This document shows positions 57,466 through 64,000 of a stretch of 64,000 bases of DNA, one piece after another. The translations under genes and the position numbers were made by a program. The notes beneath the pieces were generated by a model. That model saw only the letters and a program-made list of their open reading frames with translations. It had not been told where the DNA came from and did no database searches. Each line of letters opens with the position of its first letter. Position 1 is the stretch's first letter. Source of the DNA: Gramella sp. MT6. Its GTDB lineage: Bacteria > Bacteroidota > Bacteroidia > Flavobacteriales > Flavobacteriaceae. The DNA is taken from the NCBI RefSeq assembly GCF_019357415.1, contig NZ_CP048410.1, positions 372,001 to 436,000 on the forward strand, written 5' to 3'.

Positions 57466-57540
57466 CTAAAATCTACCCCAACAAATTTTAGAAAACAAAT
57501 TATCCATAATTAATTGATTATTTGAGATGTACATCATCAT
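57466..57540 (-). CDS. Possible 24-residue small ORF
   Basis: On the minus strand, three ATG codons in a row open a 24-codon frame (MMMYISNNQLIM..., ending CWGRF) that stops 5 nt before the terminator hairpin. No recognised family or clear promoter; TATTTTTA lies about 30 nt upstream. It could be a leader peptide, a small protein or chance sequence in a small RNA. Confidence 0.2.
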   Translation of the reverse strand: MMMYISNNQLIMDNLFSKICWGRF

Positions 57541-57656
57541 AACCAACAAGTATTTATTTCAAATCTGCTTTGTAAAAATACAAATAATTTGACATAAAGT
57601 ATAAAATTAACGTTTCGAGATTATTAAAAATTTAACAAACTCAATAATGACAAGGG

Positions 57657-58607
57657 TTAAGAAAAGTTAATTTCAGGGTATTTTTTTTGAATTTCCTCGA
57701 TTTTTCGTTGCAAATTTGTAAGAAATTTCCTATGAGCATCTGAATTTTCTGCGCGCGGAGAGTGTGAAAGTGCTTTCTGAATTTTGTCAATTTCCACATT
57801 TAAAGAAATCGATTTTCCTGAGATCCAGTTCTCTGAAAATAACTCCCAGATATAATTTACAGCCACCTTATTTGGATGAAGCATATCTTCTGAATAAAAT
57901 CTATAATCCCTAAGCTCATCCATCATGATCTCATAAGAGGGAAAATAGACCGATCGATCACTTTCAACAAGGAATTGATGTAAAGCTGTAATCAAATGCG
58001 ACTTACTTTGCTGATTCTCGGTAAACCCATCCCTTAAATGCCTCACCGGGGAGACAGTATATATAACCTTAGCTTTTTTGTTCATTTGAGAAACAGAATG
58101 ATCTATCACTTCCAGATCGTTCATAATCTCGGTAACCGAAGACAATTCTTTGGTAAACCTCTTTTGAGGAATCTTATGGCAGTTTGCCGCGATAGATTCC
58201 TTCCCTTCATAAATATAGCCCCAGGCCGTTCCCAGGCTAATAACTACGTGAGAAGCCTTTTGAATGAAATCACGACTTTGCTGAAGGGCAGCATTAAGAT
58301 CCTGCAGACATTCTTCTTTGGTATCCCGTCGCATATCTGAATGCGCTTCCAGGGATTGCCAACCTCCATTGAATTCCATCACATCTTTTTCCTGATACTC
58401 TTCATTATTAGAGAGACGTTGAAAGAACTTACGAATTGGAGAAGGATGAAAAATAATCCCGGTAGGATTCTGAAGATTTTTAAATCTGAACCATTCCAGT
58501 TTATCACCTATATTCTCCACAAAGCAAGAGCCAATAAGAAATACCCCTGATGAATGATCAATCTTGGGAGCACCTTCTTTAACGGGAACTTTGGTTCTGA
58601 AATCCAT
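57657..58607 (-). CDS. GSCFA domain protein
   Basis: 316 residues. The family name motif is visible as LIGSCFVENIG (25-35), followed by NPTGIIFHPSPI, HVVISLGTAWGY, YTVSPVRHLRDG and HPNKVAVNYIWE, which correspond to SGNH-hydrolase-like blocks. Probably a cytoplasmic or envelope esterase-fold protein; substrate unknown. It lies downstream of alaS on the same strand but separated by a strong terminator. Confidence 0.92.
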   Translation of the reverse strand: MDFRTKVPVKEGAPKIDHSSGVFLIGSCFVENIGDKLEWFRFKNLQNPTGIIFHPSPIRKFFQRLSNNEEYQEKDVMEFNGGWQSLEAHSDMRRDTKEECLQDLNAALQQSRDFIQKASHVVISLGTAWGYIYEGKESIAANCHKIPQKRFTKELSSVTEIMNDLEVIDHSVSQMNKKAKVIYTVSPVRHLRDGFTENQQSKSHLITALHQFLVESDRSVYFPSYEIMMDELRDYRFYSEDMLHPNKVAVNYIWELFSENWISGKSISLNVEIDKIQKALSHSPRAENSDAHRKFLTNLQRKIEEIQKKYPEINFS

Positions 58608-58618
58608 ATACTTAAATT

Positions 58619-58648
58619 AAAAAATCCCGGTTAAAAAACCGGGATTTT
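58619..58648 (-). terminator. Rho-independent terminator of alaS
   Basis: Stem AAAATCCCGGTT/AACCGGGATTTT with a 4-nt A loop, starting 5 nt past the alaS stop. It has a T-run on the minus strand. Confidence 0.88.
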
Positions 58649-58652
58649 CGTA

Positions 58653-61268
58653 TTATTTTATAAAACTTTCTGCTTTTTGAAGCGCTTCATTGAGACCTTC
58701 AGGTTTCTTACCACCTGCGGTAGCGAAGAATGGCTGGCCTCCGCCTCCACCCTGTATATACTTACCGAGTTCTCTAACAATCTGCCCAGCGTTAAGATCT
58801 TTATCTTTAACCAGGTTTTTAGAAATATAACATGAAAGCAAAGCTTTTCCATTTTGCTCTGTCCCGAAAAGCAGGAAAAGATCATCCATCTCTTCACCTA
58901 ACTGGAAAGCCAGGTCCTTGATACCGGCAGCATCAAGATCAACTCTTTTAGCAAGGAAATTAACTCCATCTACCGGTTTAACTTCCTGTTTAAGCTCAGA
59001 TTTCAGGTTTTTAGCCTTATCCCTTAATAAGCTTTCCACCTGCTTCTTTAAAGCCGTATTTTCTTCCTGAAGCGTATTTATAGCCTTAACCGGATCGTTC
59101 GCATTCTTCAATCCGCTTTTGATCTCTTCCAGGATATGAGTTTGTTTTTCAAAATATTTCCTTGCAGCTTCACCGGTAATCGCCTCTATTCTTCTAATTC
59201 CTGAAGCAACCGCAGATTCTCCGGTAATTTTAAAATACCATATATCTGAAGTATTCTGAACGTGTGTTCCCCCGCATAATTCCATAGATTCACCAAAACG
59301 TATCGCTCTAACCGAATCTCCGTATTTCTCACCAAATAATGCGATCGCTCCCTGGTCTAAAGCTTCCTGGTAAGAAATGTTTCTCTGTTCATCCAGGTTT
59401 ATTTGTTCGTGAATTCTAGCATTTACAAAATCCTCTACTTTCTCCAATTCTTCAGCATTTACTTTACCGAAATGAGAAAAATCGAATCTTAAATAGTCAC
59501 TCTGCACCATAGACCCTTTTTGCTCTACGTGCGTCCCTAGAATACTTCTTAGCGCCTGGTGCAATAAATGCGTGGCGGTATGATTGGAAGCAGTCTTAGA
59601 TCTATCAGTTTTATTCACGATAGCTTCAAAACTTGCCTCTGTATTACCTGGTAATTTCTTGGTGAAATGTACAATAAGGTTATTCTCCTTTTTAGTGTCC
59701 ATAACTTCGATCACTTCACCATCTGAAGACATAATGATACCCTTATCACCAACCTGGCCTCCACCTTCAGGATAGAACGGCGTTTTATTTAAAACCACCT
59801 GGTACATCTCCCCTTTTTTCTTGGATTCTACCTTTCGGTATTTGGCGATTTTCACTTCAGCTTCCAGCTGATCGTAACCTATAAAAGACTCGTCTTCTAC
59901 TTCATTCAATTCCATCCAATCACCAGCGCTTACGGCAGTGGCTTCACGAGAACGATCTTTCTGCTTTTTCAATTCAGCTTCGAACCCCTTTTCATCAAGA
60001 TCATAAGAATTTTCTCTTAATATTAAAGCAGTAAGATCTATCGGAAAACCAAAAGTATCATACAGCTCGAATGCCTTTTCCCCTGAAATCGTCTTATCCT
60101 TTGATTCTTTCATCAAATTCTCCAGCAGTACCAATCCCTGGTCCAGTGTTCTCAGGAATGAGGCTTCCTCTTCTCTGATCACATTTTCCATAAGGCTTTG
60201 CTGAGACTTAAGTTCTGGGAAAGTACCTCCCATTTGCTCAGTAAGTATAGGAACCAGTTTATAGATAAAAGGTTCTTTGGTATTTAAGAAGGTGAAACCA
60301 TATCTAATGGCTCTCCTTAATATTCGTCTTATTACATATCCCGCTCCTGTATTACTCGGCAACTGGCCATCTGCTATAGAAAAGGCCACCGCGCGAACGT
60401 GGTCTGCGATCACTCTCATCGCAATATTAGCCTCTTCAGAATTACCATACTTTGTCCCGGTGATCTTTTCGATCTCCCCGATTAGCGGGGTAAATACATC
60501 TGTATCGTAGTTGGATTTTTTGTTCTGAAGCACCATGCACAGGCGTTCAAATCCCATTCCCGTATCTATATGCTTTGCTGGCAATTCTTCAAGATCTCCA
60601 TTAGCCTTGCGGTTATATTGCATAAAAACCAGGTTCCAGATCTCTACCACCTGTGGGTGATCCATATTTACCAGGTCTCTACCCGGAGTCTTAGCTTTCT
60701 CTTCTTCTGAACGAATATCTATGTGAATCTCTGAACAAGGTCCGCATGGCCCCTGATCTCCCATTTCCCAGAAATTATCCTTCTTATTCCCGTAAATGAT
60801 CCTTTCTTCCGGAACAATCTTTTTCCAAAGCTCTAAAGCTTCGGTATCCAGACCCAGATCATCTTTATCATCACTACCTTCAAATACTGAAACATATAGA
60901 TTATCAGGATTGATCTTATAAACTTCGGTTAAAAGCTCCCACGCCCAATTAATGGCTTCTTCTTTGAAATAATCTCCAAAACTCCAGTTACCCAACATTT
61001 CGAACATGGTATGATGATAGGTATCATGCCCTACCTCTTCCAGGTCATTATGCTTTCCGCTTACGCGAAGACATTTTTGAGTATCGGTTACCCTGTTATT
61101 CTTCGGAACTGAATTTCCAAGGAAAAACTCCTTGAACTGGTTCATTCCCGCATTGGTAAACATAAGCGTGGGATCATCTTTTATGACCATAGGCGCAGAT
61201 GGCACAATGCTATGTGATTTCGATTTGAAAAATTCGAGAAACTGTTTGCGGATATCCTGTGACTTCAT
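58653..61268 (-). CDS. alaS: Alanyl-tRNA synthetase
   Basis: 871 residues, standard length. Class II catalytic domain with [15 protein letters not shown] and [14 protein letters not shown], then the editing domain with [12 protein letters not shown] and [11 protein letters not shown] (zinc/editing Cys and His), and the C-terminal DHHA1 domain with [15 protein letters not shown]. Charges tRNA-Ala and removes mischarged Ser/Gly. Divergent from the M23 peptidase gene with a 131-nt spacer. Confidence 0.98.
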   Translation of the reverse strand: MKSQDIRKQFLEFFKSKSHSIVPSAPMVIKDDPTLMFTNAGMNQFKEFFLGNSVPKNNRVTDTQKCLRVSGKHNDLEEVGHDTYHHTMFEMLGNWSFGDYFKEEAINWAWELLTEVYKINPDNLYVSVFEGSDDKDDLGLDTEALELWKKIVPEERIIYGNKKDNFWEMGDQGPCGPCSEIHIDIRSEEEKAKTPGRDLVNMDHPQVVEIWNLVFMQYNRKANGDLEELPAKHIDTGMGFERLCMVLQNKKSNYDTDVFTPLIGEIEKITGTKYGNSEEANIAMRVIADHVRAVAFSIADGQLPSNTGAGYVIRRILRRAIRYGFTFLNTKEPFIYKLVPILTEQMGGTFPELKSQQSLMENVIREEEASFLRTLDQGLVLLENLMKESKDKTISGEKAFELYDTFGFPIDLTALILRENSYDLDEKGFEAELKKQKDRSREATAVSAGDWMELNEVEDESFIGYDQLEAEVKIAKYRKVESKKKGEMYQVVLNKTPFYPEGGGQVGDKGIIMSSDGEVIEVMDTKKENNLIVHFTKKLPGNTEASFEAIVNKTDRSKTASNHTATHLLHQALRSILGTHVEQKGSMVQSDYLRFDFSHFGKVNAEELEKVEDFVNARIHEQINLDEQRNISYQEALDQGAIALFGEKYGDSVRAIRFGESMELCGGTHVQNTSDIWYFKITGESAVASGIRRIEAITGEAARKYFEKQTHILEEIKSGLKNANDPVKAINTLQEENTALKKQVESLLRDKAKNLKSELKQEVKPVDGVNFLAKRVDLDAAGIKDLAFQLGEEMDDLFLLFGTEQNGKALLSCYISKNLVKDKDLNAGQIVRELGKYIQGGGGGQPFFATAGGKKPEGLNEALQKAESFIK

Positions 61269-61399
61269 TCAGTTATTTTCTTGCAAAATTCATTAAATTA
61301 TGAAGACGGCAAAACAATTCATATATTTGTTCGTTTACCGTATTTAATTACACGGTATTTGAGCCGTTTCTGGACGCAAAAATAGCATAAATTTAACTC

Positions 61400-62377
61400 A
61401 TGTCGAAGGTTAAATATTATTACGATAGCGAGACCCTTTCTTACAAAAAGATCGAGCAAAAGAAAGGCAGGCGCATAGGTATTGTCCTGCTTAGTATTAC
61501 CGGTTCATTTTTGGCCGGTTTTATACTTCTTATAATCTATTTGAACATTCCTCAAATAGAAACACCTAAAGAAAAAGCGCTGAAGCGTGAATTACAGAAC
61601 ATGAAACTTCAATACGGTCTTCTTAACAGGAAGATGGACCAGATACAGGATGTGATGGCTAATATTGAAGACAGGGATAATAATATTTACAGGCTTTATT
61701 TTGAGGCCAACCCTATTCCCGAGGAGCAAAGAAAGGCAGGTTTTGGAGGTGTGAACCGTTATCAACAACTGGAAGGATTTGACAATAGTAAACTTATTAC
61801 CGAAACCACCAAACGGATGGATGTCCTTACCAAGCGTCTGGTAGTCCAATCTAAATCTCTTGATGAGATTGCCGAACTTGCCAGGGAAAAAGGCGAATTG
61901 CTATCTGCCATCCCGGCGATACAACCGGTAAACAATGAAGATCTTAGCAGGATCGCTTCTGGTTACGGCTGGAGAACAGACCCGTTTACTAAAGTAAGGA
62001 AGTTTCATTATGGCATGGATTTCACCGCCCCAAGAGGAACCCCTGTTTACGCTACCGGAGATGGTCGTGTGGTGAGAGCAGACAGCAGATCTACGGGTTA
62101 CGGAAATCATATCAGAATAGATCATGGCTATGGCTACACTAGTTTATATGCACATTTATATAAATACAATGTTCGTCGTGGTCAGAGAGTAAAAAGAGGT
62201 GATGTGATTGGATTTGTAGGCAGTACCGGAAGATCTGAAGCTCCTCATTTACATTATGAAATATTCAAGGACGACAATAGGATAAATCCTATTAATTTCT
62301 ACTACGGAAACCTTTCTCCGGAGGAGTTTGGAGAGGTCCTGGAAAAAGCACAACGTGAAAATCAATCGCTTGATTAA
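61400..62377 (+). CDS. M23 family metallopeptidase (LytM-type)
   Basis: 325 residues. One N-terminal membrane helix (about 26-47), a coiled coil (about 60-110) and a C-terminal LytM domain with zinc ligands in HYGMDFTAP (His, Asp), YTSLYAHLYKY and APHLHYEIF (HxH). It cuts peptidoglycan cross-links or activates amidases at the periplasmic side. Its stop overlaps the MerR start by one base (TAATG), opening a five-gene operon. Confidence 0.95.
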   Translation: MSKVKYYYDSETLSYKKIEQKKGRRIGIVLLSITGSFLAGFILLIIYLNIPQIETPKEKALKRELQNMKLQYGLLNRKMDQIQDVMANIEDRDNNIYRLYFEANPIPEEQRKAGFGGVNRYQQLEGFDNSKLITETTKRMDVLTKRLVVQSKSLDEIAELAREKGELLSAIPAIQPVNNEDLSRIASGYGWRTDPFTKVRKFHYGMDFTAPRGTPVYATGDGRVVRADSRSTGYGNHIRIDHGYGYTSLYAHLYKYNVRRGQRVKRGDVIGFVGSTGRSEAPHLHYEIFKDDNRINPINFYYGNLSPEEFGEVLEKAQRENQSLD

Positions 62378-62706
62378 TGCACATAGATCTTCCTGAAAAA
62401 CGCTATTACAGCATTGGCGAAGTTGCCGAAGCATTTAAAGTGAATACTTCCCTGATTAGATTCTGGGAAAAGGAATTTGATGCGATCAAACCAAAGAAAA
62501 ATGCAAAAGGCAACAGGAAATTCACGCCTGAAGATATTAAGAACCTTGAATTGATCTATCACCTGGTCAAAGAAAGAGGCTTCACCCTGGAGGGAGCTAA
62601 AATTCATTTAAAAGAAGAAAAACATAAAACGCTTAGCAACTTTGATATTATTCGAAAACTGGAAAGCGTAAAAGCAGAACTAATCAACCTTAAAAATCAA
62701 TTGTAA
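62377..62706 (+). CDS. MerR-family transcriptional regulator
   Basis: 109 residues. A winged-helix MerR DNA-binding domain, YYSIGEVAEAFKVNTSLIRFWEKEFD (quoted in part: YSIGEVAEAF, then IRFWEKEF), NRKFTPEDI and a C-terminal helix for dimerisation. It has no metal-binding Cys set, so a different signal is likely. Starts within the stop of the M23 gene and is followed 1 nt later by lemA. Confidence 0.93.
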   Translation: MHIDLPEKRYYSIGEVAEAFKVNTSLIRFWEKEFDAIKPKKNAKGNRKFTPEDIKNLELIYHLVKERGFTLEGAKIHLKEEKHKTLSNFDIIRKLESVKAELINLKNQL

Positions 62707-62707
62707 T

Positions 62708-63292
62708 ATGAAAAAGTGGCTAATCCCGGCGGGAATCATTATAGTCCTGATAATTTTAATCGCATCTCCATATAACTCCCTCGTGGATAAAGAAGAGAAT
62801 GCTGAAAAGGCATGGAATGATGTAGAAAGTTCTTACCAAAGAAGAAATGACCTTATAGGCAACCTGGTTAAAACTGTTGAAGGTGCTGCAGATTTTGAAA
62901 GAGGAACACTTACAGATGTAATTGAAGCGCGATCAAAAGCAACTTCAGTAAATGTTGACGCAAGTAATTTGAGTGCAGCTCAAATTCAGCAATATCAGGA
63001 AGCTCAACAAGGGGTTACTTCTGCCCTCTCCCGATTATTAGTGACTGTTGAAAGATATCCTGAATTAAAGGCGAACCAAAACTTCCTGCAATTGCAATCT
63101 CAGCTGGAAGGAACAGAGAACAGGATCAATGTTGCCAGAGACAGGTTCAATGAAGCTGTGGCAAGTTATGAAAAAACACGCCGGAAATTCCCGAGCAATA
63201 TCACCGCGGCACTTTTTGGCTTTGATGACATGGAAGGTTTCCAGTCTGATGCCGGAGCTGAAGATGCACCAGATGTAGAATTCGATTTTTAA
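62708..63292 (+). CDS. LemA family protein
   Basis: 194 residues. An N-terminal membrane anchor (about 4-22) and the LemA helical bundle: YNSLVDKEENAEKAWNDVES, YQRRNDLIGNLVKTVEG, LSRLLVTVERYPELKANQNF and the tail FDDMEGFQSDAG. Function of the family is unclear; it usually sits beside TPM-domain proteins, as here. Confidence 0.95.
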   Translation: MKKWLIPAGIIIVLIILIASPYNSLVDKEENAEKAWNDVESSYQRRNDLIGNLVKTVEGAADFERGTLTDVIEARSKATSVNVDASNLSAAQIQQYQEAQQGVTSALSRLLVTVERYPELKANQNFLQLQSQLEGTENRINVARDRFNEAVASYEKTRRKFPSNITAALFGFDDMEGFQSDAGAEDAPDVEFDF

Positions 63293-63295
63293 AAA

Positions 63296-63739
63296 ATGAG
63301 TATAAAAAGCGAGGCCTTTTTAAGCAAAAAGGAAGAAGAGGAAGTTGTTGAAGCCATAAGACAGGCAGAAAGAAAGACAAGCGGTGAAATAAGAGTTCAC
63401 CTTGAGCCAAGTACGGGCGACGAAGATATCTTTGAACGAGCCATGGAAGTTTTTCATGCTCTTAAAATGGATAATACGAAAGATGCAAATGGCGTACTCA
63501 TATATGTAGCTGTAGAAGACAGGAATTTTGTGATCTATGGAGACAAGGGAATTAATGAAGTGGTGGCAGATGATTTCTGGGAAAGCACTAAAGAACTTAT
63601 CGTTTCACACTTTAAAAAAGGTCATTTCAAGGATGGTCTTGTAGAAGGCGTTTTGAAAGCTGGAGAACAGCTGCAAAAACATTTCCCCTGGGATGAGAAC
63701 AATACCAACGAGTTATCAGATCAAATTTCAAAAGCATAA
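63296..63739 (+). CDS. TPM domain protein (cytoplasmic type)
   Basis: 147 residues, no signal peptide. TPM (YgcG-like) pattern: IRQAERKTSGEIRVHLEP, AMEVFHALKMDNTKDANGVLIYVAVEDRNFVIYGDKGINEV (in part: NGVLIYVAVEDR, VIYGDKG) and DFWESTKELIVSHFKKG. It lies 3 nt after lemA and just overlaps the next TPM gene. Confidence 0.92.
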   Translation: MSIKSEAFLSKKEEEEVVEAIRQAERKTSGEIRVHLEPSTGDEDIFERAMEVFHALKMDNTKDANGVLIYVAVEDRNFVIYGDKGINEVVADDFWESTKELIVSHFKKGHFKDGLVEGVLKAGEQLQKHFPWDENNTNELSDQISKA

Positions 63740-64000
63740 GCATATCAAACGATTTATACTATTACTGATATTTTTAACGGGATTCACCGCAGTAGCGCAA
63801 CGTGATATCCCTCAAAAACCGTCAGAACAGACCAGCGTATACGATGAAGCAGATATGCTCTCGGCTCCAGATGAGCAAAGGCTCGAGCAAAAGCTAATTA
63901 ATTATGCCGACACCACTTCCACTCAGATCGTAGTGGTCACTATAGAATCGCTTGAAGGCGAATACGAGGGCACCTACGCAGCACACTGGGCGCATGAGTG
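63693..64000 (+). CDS. TPM domain protein (exported), truncated by window end
   Basis: At least 102 residues, running off the right edge. The ATG at 63693 lies inside the preceding TPM gene (47-nt overlap); no later ATG precedes the signal peptide (ILLLLIFLTGFTAVAQ). The mature part opens VYDEADMLSAPDEQRLEQKL and STQIVVVTIESLEG, the classic start of an exported TPM/YgcG domain. It is the fifth gene of the M23-MerR-LemA-TPM-TPM operon. Confidence 0.82.
   Translation, partial: MRTIPTSYQIKFQKHKHIKRFILLLIFLTGFTAVAQRDIPQKPSEQTSVYDEADMLSAPDEQRLEQKLINYADTTSTQIVVVTIESLEGEYEGTYAAHWAHE

Larger units (their letters stand above)
57355..57656. other. Intergenic region with a possible small transcription unit
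   Basis: No recognised gene, but a minus-strand 24-codon ORF and a strong hairpin with a T-run are present (see separate entries). The rest is AT-rich and featureless to me. Confidence 0.5.

Noticed and set aside
1..64000. CRISPR array, prophage or insertion sequence
   Set aside because: I saw no regularly spaced repeats, cas genes, phage structural genes, integrase or transposase on either strand.

Overview
This window looks like a chromosomal segment of a marine-type flavobacterium (Bacteroidota, Flavobacteriaceae; a Christiangramia/Gramella-like genome is my best guess, from overall protein similarity only). Supporting signs are AT-rich DNA, promoter boxes of the Bacteroidota TAnnTTTG type, a FolK-deoxynucleoside kinase fusion, GSCFA, DUF5522 and DUF4230 proteins, a long aromatic amino acid hydroxylase, and short dispersed intergenic repeats.

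Region 1 (1-7.3 kb) is an AT-rich accessory island. After a DUF2914 membrane protein cut by the window edge, it holds a minus-strand Vsr / C5-methyltransferase / Sau3AI-like endonuclease operon with overlapping genes (predicted target GATC). Divergent to it is a DUF262-DUF1524 (GmrSD-like) nuclease gene coupled to an unrecognised gene with a small Cys/His cluster. The island ends beside a tRNA-Gly/tRNA-Leu pair (7.30-7.54 kb) whose 3' ends face it; a broken copy of the tRNA-Gly 3' end lies between the two tRNAs.

Region 2 (7.8-12.8 kb, minus strand) has mutS, a small membrane protein and an MsbA-like ABC exporter.

Region 3 (12.86-27.0 kb, minus strand) is a tightly packed seven-gene signalling operon: four histidine kinases with nearly the same kinase core but different sensors (SnoaL-like plus six GAF-like modules; TPR; SnoaL-like alone; lipoprotein beta-propeller), two almost identical single-domain receivers, and a receiver fused to a class III adenylate cyclase. 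I read it as several inputs converging on cAMP, and it is the most unusual system in the window.

Region 4 (27.3-38.3 kb, minus strand) holds secreted and membrane proteins: two small secreted proteins, DUF418 and DUF1624-like acyltransferase-fold proteins, a Pycsar-TM-effector-like (DUF5706) protein, a TerB-like protein, a tricorn-type S41 protease and an S9 peptidase.

Region 5 (38.3-64 kb) is mainly core metabolism and envelope genes on both strands: TrmH-like methyltransferase, FolK-dNK, YhhQ queuosine-precursor transporter, AsmA, a Tat-exported HisC-like aminotransferase flanked by dispersed repeats, DUF2797, GH3, an acetyltransferase, hemL, a LysM glucosaminidase, an ACC deaminase-like enzyme, hutU, a DUF4136 lipoprotein, aromatic amino acid hydroxylase, DUF4230, GSCFA, alaS, and an M23-MerR-LemA-TPM-TPM operon that runs off the right edge.
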